Notes under the pieces: generated by a model
Told to the model about the DNA's origin: nothing
What the model saw: only the letters and a program-made list of their open reading frames with translations
The model's database searches: none
Source of the DNA: Gonatopus flavifemur
Taxonomy: Eukaryota > Arthropoda > Insecta > Hymenoptera > Dryinidae
NCBI GenBank assembly: GCA_018340375.1
Contig: JAFFJZ010000003.1
Coordinates: forward strand, 930,001-994,000
DNA length: 64,000 nucleotides
Direction: 5' to 3'
Part shown: positions 1 through 39,106 of the stretch, in pieces
Position numbering within the stretch: the first letter of the stretch is position 1
Layout: every line of letters begins with the position of its first letter
Position numbers and translations under genes: made by a program

Positions 1-1554
1 TTAAAGTCTAGGGCAAAATATCATTACGGAATCAGGCTCACTTTAGAGATTTTTTTAAAACTGATGTAACGGTAGTTTTAAATTATTTCCTGTCAGCTCT
101 TTGTAAACACTCTGACAATAATCGAACAAGAGGAGAGTGATGTTACATTGACTAAAAATCATACTTTGAACATGAGACCGAATACTGTAATTTAGAATTG
201 ATTGAATTCATTGTTAAATGAGCGAATATTGATCATTCAAAAGTAATTCAATGAACATGGTGTACGGTAAGTCGAACTAATCCGTCTTTTTATTTTTGCG
301 AATCCAGGACCACTCAAAAGGAATCTCCATTTTCTCTTTCAATTTGCAATTCCAAATAACTTCAGTCAATGCAACATTCAATATTTTTTCAGACCTCGTA
401 AAGGTCAGTGGTAAGACACTTGTACAACATACGTATGAGTTAGGGATGCCTGATATTTACAATATCATCAAATTTATAAAACTTAATAGAAAGGAGATCT
501 TGCAAAATCAGACACCCGTAGTTACAAATCGAACTCTGAGAATAGGGTTTTTCCTTTATTATAAAAAATATGTCAAGTTTTTATAGATTTTTATAAAATC
601 TCAATAAAAATTCGTTATATTTTCTATAAAAAATAACGGATATTAATTTTGGAGTTTTTGGTCAATAGTATGACCGATAAGAGAAAAGAACAACTCAAGG
701 ACTAAAAAACCTACTATTATGATTCCCTTAAATTGTATATAATTCATTTGAAATGCGATTTTCACCTCAATAAGAAATTGCCTAATGTGGATCTAATCGA
801 TCTTGAATTCTTAAATTATAGATCTAATCAAACTTCAAGTGGAATTTAGGCTAAAACCACACTTCGAGGGAGGCGATCGAACTGATCGATATTCCGTCTT
901 TCCCTATTCAAAAGACTCTCCATGAATTCTGCAATACATTTCCGAATACTTCCTGAAGTTTTATAAAACTCTAATGATTTTTTCTATGGAGTAACAAAAA
1001 TCCAAAAGTGAAAAGAAATATTCATACCCAACGATTAACTCATTCCTCGTGAATACGATTAAGATATTGACACATATATTCATCGATGTGCGAAGTTTAG
1101 AGCAAATTTAACTTCACATCCAATGGCGCATTTGGGGAAGTATATATATATTTGGAGATAATTTCGGTATCAAAGGATACCAATATAATATTGACGAAAA
1201 AACATGTATTTGGTAAAAAAATAGGAAGAAAAAAGAAAGAAAAAAGGGAAAAACGTATAACCTGGTGGTAGGCTGTGATCTTGATTCGCTCCTGTTTTGT
1301 CCAAGGTGAGAAGGAATGAAACAAGTAACCAATAGCTCTTACCACTGTGCACCACTGTGTTTTCCAAATCAGCTGTTAGTTGCCGGTTTACGAAGAGTAT
1401 GAGGGATAATTCTTGCGCTGGCTGGCTTCTAATTGGTCGGGGATTTCACAAATAAAAAGTGGGGGATCGTAAGAACGTCACATCATTTGGTTTACTCAGT
1501 CGTCAACGGGACCTCGTGTGGCGTGTGTTGCCGTCGATAGGAGTCTCACGACTT

Positions 1555-1655
1555 TTGATTCCTCTCATTTTTCTTTTTTTCTCTCTTCCTCCTTTCACTC
1601 TTTTCCTCTCCTTCCCCCTTCTCTCTCTCCCTCTCTCTCTCTCTCTCTTTCCCTG
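1555..1655. repeat. Pyrimidine (CT-rich) tract
   Basis: About 100 bases are almost only C and T, with a near-perfect CT dinucleotide core at 1621-1650. Such tracts occur near insect promoters, but no promoter is proven here. Confidence 0.8.
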
Positions 1656-2426
1656 CTTATCCGAGAACATTATTCATAATGAAAAGTGAACTACATTACA
1701 GCCTTTTATCCTTATAATTTTCTCATTCGTTCATTCGTGAGTGATGTTGGAATAAAATGAACAACAAAGTGAAGCAAAATGTGATATAGTGTATGCATTG
1801 ATAACATCAATTGTATCAGTGATCGTACGTACGAAAGTACATATAAATTATTTATTCGATCTCTTTGACGTTCAACGGTGTCATTAAAGTTTCAAATTCT
1901 GAATCAGTTGATTCGATCAATTAATTTCTCCCAAATCTCGTATTCTCTTTGAAAATTTAATATCTCGAACCATTAATTTTCCTTGGTTTTTGTTCTGTTT
2001 TTTTTTTCTTACGTTTGTACGTTTCATACATTATTTCCACCAGAGATGATGGCCTTACATTGCCTTTTTTTCTGGTCCCATGATTTATTTATTATACGAA
2101 CGAATGAATACGCTTGGCGAACATCGCTCTCTTATAAATTTAAAAAACGGTACATCCTATCAAGATGACGTGTGTTACGTCTGTAAAACGTGAAAATCTA
2201 AAAAAAGTATCCCGTCTGGGGCCATATAAAGAGATTTTTATAATACAACGAGCTACTTTGAATGCTCTAATCGCTTACATATGTGTTCCATGCGATATAT
2301 AAAAACATCTATATCTATGAATAACCTCTATTGAAACAACTAAAGACAAAACGAATGAAAACTAGCAAGGCAAGAGCGATAAAGTGTGTCAGTAGGATAA
2401 ATACAAGCGATTCGTGATACATAAGG

Positions 2427-2450
2427 TATATATATATATATATATATATA
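2427..2450. repeat. TA dinucleotide microsatellite
   Basis: Twelve uninterrupted TA units, seen directly. Confidence 0.9.
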
Positions 2451-3185
2451 CCCACACTTATGCATACAAATTACACACACATGTATATCTATGTATATAT
2501 GTATGTATATATCTGGCGTATTAAATTGTTCACTTCAACAAAATACATCACATTAGGAGCTAATTTACACTTTCAGTTCTTCGTCGAGAGGATAAAATTC
2601 ATTGCACGAGAAAAAAAATATGAACAACACGTGTCCTTTCGATAAATTCAATAACGTACCAACAATGAGCCAACGACAGGATTTGATTTATTGATTTTCT
2701 CCAATTTGTAGTCAAGGTTTGCAGAAATAAACGAACGAGAATATTTTTCGTTTCACGTGGTTCTTCTTTTTTTTTTTATTCTTTTTTTATTTTTCGCCGT
2801 CGCCGTTGCCTCTCGCTATTACGGCTGAATTGATAGTATAATAATGATGATGATGACGGAAATAATAACAATAGTAATCACACAATGACAACAACAGGAA
2901 TCTTATATTTGTGTACTCGTACATACTTTGCGCCACAGTGCCGTCAAATGAAATCTTCAGAGCCTTTGTGCCGTACCATAAATGAGACGATGATGATTGT
3001 TCAGTTTTGAGAAGACACGTTGAATGTTTCTTTTTCTTTTTTTTCTCTTCTAATTTTAATTTTTACAAAAGAGATGAATCAAATAATTGAAATTGAAATT
3101 ATTGCTCTTGTAGCACTGCCGTACAATTGTCGAAGGTGAAATCTCATCAATTTCTCTGTGAATTGTGAAATCAAAAGACCCAAAC

Positions 3186-30049
<26,864 letters not shown>

Positions 30050-30200
30050 ACATCAAATTGTTTCCTATTTGTAAAATATTCGTAAATTAAGAGATTTTAC
30101 GTTTAGAAAATAATATTTTCACTCCTTCGTGCATTTTATTCCACGCAAAAGATGATTCCTAAACGAATTGTGTTTCATGGATCAACGACGAGTTGAATTT

Positions 30201-30225
30201 AGTGATTAGCGTGACGCTAATCACT
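30201..30225. other. 25-base perfect palindrome in the MSK 3' region
   Basis: AGTGATTAGCGT and ACGCTAATCACT flank a single G, about 150 bases after the kinase stop codon. In RNA it would have to open a few base pairs to form a loop; in DNA it is a candidate dimeric binding site. Function unknown. Confidence 0.6.
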
Positions 30226-30471
30226 GAAAAGTCAATGTTTACCAACAAAGTGAAATATATATGAGTCAAAAAAGAACGGGAAAAAATTTATTCAACTTCC
30301 CTGGACGATGGATCATCACTACCCAGGAAAAAATATAGAATAAGAATAGAGATTTTCTTATCCTTTTTCACGTTATTATTCGGCTCTATCGGTTCTTCCA
30401 ATCGCTGTATGATTTCATTCATTTTTTCTATCGACGCATATTCGATATCAATCCCAAATTGATAAAAAATG

Positions 30472-30481
30472 AATAAATAAA
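30472..30481 (+). terminator. Candidate polyadenylation signal of MSK/JIL-1
   Basis: Two overlapping AATAAA hexamers about 420 bases after the stop codon at 30049; the first canonical hexamers I noticed in the 3' region. Confidence 0.4.
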
Positions 30482-32128
30482 TAAAACAATTAGAAATAGA
30501 GCTGGATAAAATGCTTGATCCATAATAGTATTTGAAAAATCGTATTGAAAATATATTTTACACGATATTTTGAAATATGTATTCTCGATACGACAATTAC
30601 TTGTCAAGAAGATTATTTTTTATTTCAATGTACACACGCGGATGCACTTATACATATAAATGTACGTGCAAACACATCCATGCACTCGCAAGAACAGATG
30701 TTCTTGAATAGAGTCTTTCAAGAATTTTACCTAGCTCTCCTGTGATATCCAACTGGATTAATAAAAAATGAATATTGAATAATATATAAGAACCATCGGT
30801 AGTGGAATGAAATGGACTCGTTATTATTAAAATCGTAATTATATTGAAAAGAAAAAAATATTTATATCGCTGATGAAGGTTTATATTGTAACACCTACCG
30901 CTCCATGTTTCTTTACGCATTTTACATACCGTACATGTAATATTGCCGCCTTTGAGATGTGTACAAATGATAAAAGTCTCACAATTTCTATCCTAAAAAC
31001 CGATGAATGAATGATGATACTAAAGGAACATGATGGGCAAGAGAAGAAAGATTAATAAATCTGATGTATGTAACTGGAATTTGATATTGATGAATCAATG
31101 TATCGTTCTCCCTGATTTCATATGGATACCAAATGAATACGTGTTATCACTGTTACATATTCTTGTCTTTGAATGTGATATCGAGCATGTTAATGAACAA
31201 CAGAGTTTTATTTTTGTCCTCAAAATATATAAAAGCGAGTACATAAAGTTACTCAAACGATTTCATCGGTTCAATCAAACCTTTGGGTTCGCCTGTGATT
31301 TATGATGAGAGATGATTCCAAGTATCGCAAAACATTCGAAATATGTGATTTCTGATACTATCTTGAGACAAAATATGTTGACCATGTTGGATTTATGGCT
31401 TCTAAGCGAAAGAAGCTGAGTACACTTATTCATTTTTATGTCTGGAATTGAAAATTGCATCAAATTTTGTTCAGTCTAAAACAAAGAGAGAAAATTTTCA
31501 GATGTGTATAGTCGATTTCAAATCAAACTAGTAACTACTTTCACCTTACCTATGAGTCTCCGTTGAATCCATCACAATTAAAATTTGTAACATTCAAACC
31601 AAAAAAACAACTCCAAAAAATTGAAATAAGCACAAAAATATTCATGAGTAATAGAGAATTTTTCAATTTTCGTATGATTTTTGAACATAAAACGTTATAA
31701 TATGACTCTCAATTTTGAATTTAGTTTTTATTAAGATTTTTCTGTCTTCCTCTCCACATTTTTTAATACACTTTTGCATCTGGTCGGTCACTCTAAAAGT
31801 TAATTCTTCAAATTTTAACTAGGTATAATAAACAACGTACATGGCATGTATAATCTTTTGAGAGATTCGATGTATATTACGTGAAAATTATACCTTGGCA
31901 AATAAATTAAATCATTCGGTTGATCTCTCATTTGACGGATTCATAAATCTTCATTCAAAATCAGTGTCGTAAAAATGTGTTTCCTCACCTGTGACTGATG
32001 GTCTTATTAGATCATAAGCAAAACAACTCTGATGATGGGTTCTTGAGTAGAAAACACGAGATTTTCGATGGTAAAATGTTATGGTTTATAAATTTCAAAA
32101 ATATATCGGATTTTGTCGGTTGTGATTA

Positions 32129-32352
32129 CCTCAGTGGAAAAATTTCTCCGAAAGTCAATGGAAATTCCAGAGGTTTTCAGTGAAAAGTTTTTCAGAGAGT
32201 TTCAGTATTTTTTAAACCAATTCAAAATTTTGCAGAGATATTCATAGGGATTCAGTGAAATTTTCAGTGCGGAAACGTGTCCAATAGGTAGAAGTTTCCC
32301 AAATTTCTCAAAGTGTTTCATTGAAGTTCAGAGAAATTCTTGTTCACCAAGG
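32129..32352. mobile_element. Miniature inverted-repeat element, TA target duplication
   Basis: Ends CCTCAGTG and CACCAAGG; inward both arms carry AATTTCTC then GAA and TCAATG in inverted orientation. TA lies immediately outside each end (32127-32128 and 32353-32354), as in Tc1/mariner insertion. Confidence 0.6.
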
Positions 32353-35046
32353 TATACATTGAAACAACAAGCAAAATTTTGCCAAAAACGATGATCACTT
32401 CAAGTTCTCGATATAAACTCTTCCATTTGAACTGAATCACCTTGGCAGTGGTTCTTTTAACAATAAATGCATCATCAGTATATATCATAAATCGGAATAA
32501 AAATAACGTGCCTCCAAGATTTCTGCTTCTTACCGACTTACCAAAAAGAAGATGAACAGATAAATTTCATTATAGCATGAGGTGTTTTTGTGCAATGGCC
32601 GAACTAGAATGATAAATGAGAGAGAATATTTCAATGATGAAATGAATTTTTGCTTATCGCTCCTTCAGGCAGGGCAATATAAAACTTCGAGAAGGAGGGC
32701 TTCTAATTTTGCTTCTGCCCTCATGACTTTTCGAGGAATATAGAACAAATTTATTTATTTATTTATTTAAGTATAAACAGAAATACTTACCTTAGAAAAT
32801 TCTTTCAACGGCGGACTAATGAGACTCTCTCGATAAATGAGTTTTACTTAAAGATCCTTCGAATTTGATTATTTTTGAAACAACGGAGTATCGTTTGTAT
32901 GCTCATATTCAGGTCTGAATCGATACATTCGTAAGATTTCGATGAAAGTGAGGAGTGGAATAAATTGTGGTGGATGTTGTAGTAATAATGCCTGAAAAAA
33001 ATACCCTCGCAAAGCAACTCACGTGGATAGATTAAGCATAAACACAAAGGAAAACCGCAAAATATTATCATTCCATCCTGTTTTTGTTTTTACCGGATCT
33101 ATCGACTTGTCGTAGAAAAAATGAATCATATACTATTCATATATATTTTCGAAAAAATCAATAGCTTAATAGACGCGTTTGATAGATAGATCATTATTTT
33201 TTACATATATGAGTAACCCACGCCTCACGTTCATCAGAATCATGACAATTTTCTGACAAGACGTGCTCTATACATCGCTCATACATGTGTGGAATTGAAT
33301 CTATTCATAAATTATCTCATAAAAATATGCACAAGAATTTTATGCCAACCATCACATAAAACAAATTCTTTAAAAATTCTGAACACTTGAGAAAATTTGT
33401 TCAATATTTCCTTATCGAATGTGAGTGCCATTTGAATGAATATATTTGGAGAAATAGTTTAATAATGTGACGAATTGCATGTACGCAAATGTATCTCAAC
33501 ATAATCCAAAAATTAATTACACGTACAATTCATGTATGAGCCGTATAACCGACGTATATATTCTAATTTCTTCCACAGGAACCAAAAAGAAATCATTTCA
33601 ATCTCTATTGTGAATTCCTTTACATAAGGATTCTATCCGCCATGCTTTTCTCATTGGAAATCAATTTTATCAGGGGAAATTTTGATCCGATCCTATATAA
33701 TTTTATCCAAAATATATTTATAAAAGTGTTGAGAAGATATTCATCATTCTCGTATAGAGAGGATTTAAATAAATGAATAAATTCTAGAAATACTAAATTT
33801 TATTGAAATCGTTGATCATGTAAAATGCTTTTATCTTCTTTAAAATTTTTAAATAAAACTGGAAAAACCAAGAAAATTTATTATCGAATGAATTGCGTTA
33901 ATTATTTTTTAATCGATATTTTACAATCTTAGAACCTCCAACGACGAGTCCCTCTGCTCTCATTGTTTCTCATAATATAAGAAATGATAACAATTCATGA
34001 GGACGTTTTTGTTGAACAATTGCCTTTGAAAATTTATGAAATTTCATATGTAATAAACGTTGCTAAGAAAAATGCAATTACTGTAATGGTCAAGACTGAA
34101 AAGGTTGTACGTCAACTCAGGGAACAGACGTGCCGATGAGAAATTTCTCATCGCGCTCTAAAAAACACTTGCATTCTGAAAAAATTGTATTCTGAGTATC
34201 ATATGAGTTCTGAATTGAATCGATTCCATTGATTTCTGTCGGACTGACGATACGTCACGATGAAAAGAACAAAGAAATTGCAAGATATTTTTTACAAGAT
34301 TATAGTTGAGAACGATGGATAGGAGGGAATACTACTTTTGACGGTGAAAGAGAAAACCGCTTTGTAAGACCAAAAAAAAATGAAATGCCGCATATATAAA
34401 AATGTTTGTTATATAATTTTAATTTTAAACATTAAAGTATTTATTTTAAATGAATTTTTAATGAAAACGAAAGCAAAGGGTAGAGCAAATGTGTGAGTTA
34501 CAGCTTGTTGATTCGAATTTAATTTTTATGTCCCAAGAATGTGTGAAAAGCATTCGTTGAAATTTGGACTTGGAATTCACTTGATTCTTTAGCGCGTGGA
34601 ACATCGATTGTAAGAAATTGTATGTATATTGTGAATGTAAAACATATGCGCGATGTATTCGTGTAAGATCACCATGTAAAATCTATTTATAAATTTATTC
34701 CCTATTGTTAGAAAAATTAGAACCTTTTTTCTATCGATGGTCCTCCTCGTACGTAGAGGTATCAGAAATGCAATGTGAAGCAATCTAATCATCTCAAATA
34801 CATTATATTATTTATTTGCTCTCAATATTTATCACTGTTCCTCACAGAGAATAAGAATCTATCGTGTTGAACTGTACTTGAGAAATACTGATATGCAAGT
34901 TTGGAGTTGTCAGATGAAAATCAACTAAAAAAAAGCAGACCAGGGTTTCTGCATTGAGAAAGATATATAGTAACTTGTTCCACATAAGTATTTTTGATAC
35001 TTTTTCTCGCTGTATTATAGAATTATCTCCTCTTTGAGTGGATCAA

Positions 35047-35271
35047 CCCTGTCCAAAAGGTCCGGTAGATTCCAATAAATTCCAATAGCTGTTGTGACAA
35101 AAACCGCATAGAAATCGATAAGTTATTTCGTTCCGAGCAGTATTCATCAGGTTTGTCGATCATCCCGATGAAAACCAATAGAACACTGAATTCCACATAG
35201 AATCTCATAGAGAGCGTATAGAAACCGATAAGATTTGGCCTATCGGTTTGTATTGATTCTTTTGGACAGGG
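35047..35271. mobile_element. Terminal-inverted-repeat element, CCCTGTCCAAAAG ends
   Basis: A perfect 13-base terminal inverted repeat, CCCTGTCCAAAAG at the left and CTTTTGGACAGGG at the right, encloses 199 bases. No transposase fragment seen. Confidence 0.75.
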
Positions 35272-36572
35272 AAACCCTCGACAAATGGAATTGCGTACTG
35301 ATGAAAAGTTTGATAATTCTTCGTGTGTCTCTTGCTTATTAAAAATGATGGGAATTTGTACTATACAATTTTCTCCGTGTGGAATTGTATGGTACCTTTG
35401 AAGGTCTTGGAAGAAAAAAACACCTTCATTGAAAAAGTTTTTATTGCTAACAGCTTTGAAGACACAGTAGATCATTTTTAAATGTACATTGGGAAGCGAG
35501 GTCAGATCTTGATCAGTGGAAGAAACATAATAAAATGAAATGAGCAAAAAATTGTTCGCTGAAAAGTACAACAACGACCAAGCACGCACCTTTCATCTTA
35601 GATTTTTTTCGACGCAAAAACTACTGTTCTTACAAAATACCATCTGTGCTGCAAAGCATCAACTGTTCATTAACTTTTGACCGTTCAAATTTGCTCTCTT
35701 CCAACATATTTTTCATAAATATCTGATGAATCAAATCATACCGAGTTTCAGTATAAATTTGTCATTTGGTGCCCAAGTGCTGTGCAAAAATTATTCCTTT
35801 TGGATAACCACAATTCCAACGATGCAGTCGTAACTCTTTCAGTTTTACTCAGCGTACACGATCAGTTGATTTGAATGCGATTCCAAGATTTGATTCGATA
35901 CTCGAGGTCAGATCGTACACTGTATCGAACAGGAATTTTCTAGAGCGTGAAAAATAATGGCAATTTCACCAATTAACAAACGTGGAAGTACAGTCAAAGG
36001 TATAATGATCGAAATGTACATAATTTTCATCTGATCATCATGATTAATTATAAAAAAATATCACATTAAATTCGGAATTTTCTGGGACACCATGTACAAT
36101 GGTTTCCAGTTTTTCCTACGCTACACTTCATCGTATCAAAGTTAAACGCCTGTACTTTGTAATAATACAAGATATTGTACTGCCATCACGTTTGACCAGA
36201 AAATTATGTGCATTGTCGTTTGTGATAAATCATTACAGTCTCGTAACTCCTTGAAACTTCTTAGAGTTACGATAAACAAAGCATTCAAGTTAAAGACACC
36301 TGATATTTTCTAGTGATGTATTTTATCAGGTTTGATTCAAGATTATCACATAATGATTATTGTTATTCTTAATATTATCATGATGATTATTATTATTCCA
36401 TTATTGTGTTATCGCGATTTGTTATTATTTGTTATTCAAATTGTATAAGGCAAAATTTTGGTTACTCGGATATGTTCCTTCTGAAAAAACCATGGGAAAT
36501 TCAATAGAATGCATTGGAAATTCGATTCAATTGTAACCCAGCCAGCGCAAAGAATCAATTTAAATTTGTAAA

Positions 36573-36795
36573 GCCTTCTCAAAACTTCTTGTACAGTTTT
36601 CGTTATGCGATCGATAATGAATTCAATGAGAATTCAATGAATTCAAAATGAAAATGTATCGAATGCCCGGACAATTCATTATGAAATCCCGATATGAGTT
36701 CTTCCTGAACATTGAGTTGTTCATTAAGAGTTCATTTTGAGTTCATAATCAATACATATTGATTAGCATCACGGGAACTCTTGTACTGTATGAAA
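36573..36795. repeat. GTTATGCG interspersed repeat, copy 1
   Basis: Contains GTTATGCGATCGATAATGAA, repeated GAATTCAATGA blocks, ATCCCGATATGAGTTCTT, TTGTTCATTAAGAGTTCATT and ATTGATTAGCAT. Four further copies lie at about 47.1, 49.1, 52.9 and 55.4 kb, the last in the opposite orientation. Confidence 0.75.
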
Positions 36796-36994
36796 ATTCA
36801 ATTTGGAATCAGTCAGAATTGAATAGGCAAAAAAAAAGAGAAGAAAGATGTTGGAGATATTTTCCATGTCGATCAATGCCAATTTCAGTAATGTGACTTC
36901 TTCCAAGAATATTTACTACATTCGCTGTTTCATTCCTGTCAGAAAAAAATCAGATCGATGCCATAGAATCCTGCATGGGAATCCCTGGAAACTA

Positions 36995-37618
36995 GTGATC
37001 GGCGATATTTGACGATATCGATAGTTTTTATGTTGTTAAAGTTTGAATCGTTTATAGAAACGAAACGAAAATTCTTATCTTCGCGAATCAATTATTTGTA
37101 ATTTTTTGCCACCGAAAACATCGATCAAAGAATGTACTGTGAGGTTTTGGGTCTTTGAGAGCCGAATGTTTCGTTATTCGATCACAAATTCGTTTCAGTA
37201 ACCGATTGATTCAGTAACTTCAAGAACACAAATTTTTATGCAATTTGTATAAAATTTCAAACGATTTTCTATCGAATGCAATATAAACTCGACAAATGTT
37301 CTATAAAAAATATCGGTCCTGTGAAATATTGTCTATCCCCACTGGGAAACCATGGGTACCCACTCATTGTCATGTGGATTCCCACAGGTTCTTAGACGAT
37401 CTCAGGTGCGAGCCAGGACAATTTTTGACGGGAGTGCACAAAATACTACGTTCTCTAGGACCAAGTTTCTCAATCGTGAGTCAAGCTATCTCTAGAAGCT
37501 ATTTAATTTTCGTAAGGTAGTTGAAAATTAAAATTTATTTAAAGGTAGTATAAAATTCAATATAAACTCGACAAATTCTCTATACAAAATATCGATACTG
37601 TCTGATATCGCTCATCGC
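36995..37618. mobile_element. Larger GSGATGANCGA element containing a nested insertion
   Basis: Left end GTGATCGGCGATATTTGACG and right end CGATACTGTCTGATATCGCT then CATCGC are inverted, with TA outside both ends (36993-36994, 37619-37620). Inside lies a second inverted-repeat unit at about 37031-37229. Confidence 0.65.
37031..37229. mobile_element. Nested AAGTTTGAATCGTTTA element
   Basis: Left AAAGTTTGAATCGTTTATAG and right CGTTTCAGTAACCGATTG...AACTTCAAGAACA are inverted. A clearly related element lies at 58835-59051 in a BUD13 intron; both share GAATGTACTG/AAATGTACTG and TTTGGGTCTTT/TTCGGGTCTTT. Confidence 0.6.
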
Positions 37619-37966
37619 TAGGAGTAAACTCACAATTCTTCAGAGAAATGAACGTAAAAACTTATTTAAATTGTCATCCTGGAGCTTTTTTTTATGTTTT
37701 CACCAATGAGAATTTTTTCATTGGATTTGATAAAAAGTTTCTATCGCAGAAATCTTTTTATCAAATCCAAATGAACAAATTTTGTTTCATGGATTTCCTT
37801 CGACACGGAAACCTAATTCATTTTAGCTGAATTTGTTTCCAGCGGATTGAGTGAGTTATTTTCAGAAGGGATGCAGCAACACTCGTCGGATGTGTGTAGA
37901 GATTTTACATACCGGTATCCGATGGATATGAGTATGTAATGGAAACCAACGGATCACTGTATATAC

Positions 37967-37989
37967 ATATATATATATATATATATATA
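37967..37989. repeat. AT dinucleotide microsatellite
   Basis: An uninterrupted AT run, followed by a TG/CG-rich tract at about 38000-38035. Confidence 0.85.
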
Positions 37990-38834
37990 AATTTGTGTGT
38001 CAGTGTGCGGTTGGCACGTGTGCGCGCGTGTGTGTAGGTATGTACAAGATCAAGTTCAAGCTTGCGCTGATGATATTACATAGAAATCCTGTTTCGTTGC
38101 TATAGATCTATAAAGAAAAAAAACCAATGTATATATATGCGTGTATACCTATATGTATACACATATGTATACATATTTACCTTTGTTACTAATGTATGTT
38201 AAATATATTATAATACATATTTATTTACATAAGAATCTTCATTTTTTTATTTAACACCATTTTTGTCACCAGTACCCTATTGAATCTTTCGTACCAAGAT
38301 CAGTCCTTCTTTTTTTTCCCTTTTCTTTTTTTGAATATTGTAAAATTCGAATGACACGTTTACATCGAAGAGAAAAACATACGGATATAATTGAATGATC
38401 ATGTGCAGTCATGTGATGGTTTCTTTCGTGTATGAAAAGACAACAATGCGATGCGATATCGGATAGCATTTGTTTCACGCTTTAAAACACATTTTGGGAT
38501 CTTTATACTTCAACACATATCCATTTAATAGATATCTCGAAGATGTCTCGTCCGATACATCTTGTCTACATTTTCCGATAAATTTTAGACGTTATGTTTG
38601 TTGGGAGGGCGGGGCGAAGAAAACCCTGAGACCGAAATGTATACTTCAAATGCATTTTTAATCATCTTCGTTACAATCCAAGAAGCATTCGAACAGTTGA
38701 AACAACTAAGTGGAAAAATCGTTCCGTTCTCTCTCAGGAATTCGCTGGTGAAAGGTTGGCTCTTTACTCCGAGACACCCCCTGTGCAATGAGAACATTAG
38801 AATGAATTCGCTTTGTTATGATTTTTTCAGCACT

Positions 38835-38840
38835 TTTATT
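38835..38840 (-). terminator. Candidate polyadenylation signal of thrombospondin
   Basis: AATAAA on the - strand, about 270 bases after the stop codon at 39107. Confidence 0.4.
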
Positions 38841-39106
38841 GATATTATTTATCCAATACAAAAACAAGTTTGAAATGTTGTTTTATACGATAAGTCAGAT
38901 GATACTTAAATTCACATTGTACCCGCGTAACAAAGAGAAACCTCAAAACAACACGTTCAACGCGTTAACTTGAGTGAAAATTGATCACGACGCGAAAAGT
39001 TTGACAACAGATTTCAAAATTCTTCGTTTCAAAATTTTATGTGATTGCATGGATTCAATTCTTATTCTATTCTCTTGATTCTGCAAGATTTTGTTTTTGT
39101 TACTAA

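Larger units (their letters stand above)
1..3185. other. Upstream region and probable 5' leader of the MSK/JIL-1 gene
   Basis: No gene is recognisable here. The stretch contains a long pyrimidine tract, a TA microsatellite, AT-rich DNA, an E-box-like CACGTG near 2753 and a short GC-richer patch near 2800-2830 followed by an ATG/ATGATG tract. An in-frame TGA at 3159-3161 closes the kinase reading frame just upstream of the chosen ATG, so the final part is probably 5' untranslated sequence. The transcription start and any untranslated first exon could not be placed. Small open frames in this region lack family resemblance and overlap low-complexity DNA. Confidence 0.5.
30490..38830. other. Intergenic region between MSK/JIL-1 and thrombospondin
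   Basis: The two genes are convergent. I see no supported gene. The stretch is AT-rich and holds several terminal-inverted-repeat elements, one copy of the GTTATGCG repeat family and an AT microsatellite. The longest open frame (35023-35589, - strand) has no ATG near its beginning and runs through a transposable element. Confidence 0.6.

Noticed and set aside
1486..1530. Initiator-like TCAGT with possible downstream promoter element
   Set aside because: The expected downstream element does not fit at +28 to +33, and TCAGT is too common to support a start site.
35023..35589. 188-codon open frame on the - strand
   Set aside because: It starts at GTG with no early ATG, has no family resemblance and runs straight through the terminal-inverted-repeat element at 35047-35271.
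38598..38873. 91-codon + strand open frame in the thrombospondin 3' region
   Set aside because: It reads somewhat protein-like but starts without ATG, matches no family I know and lies antisense to probable 3' UTR.
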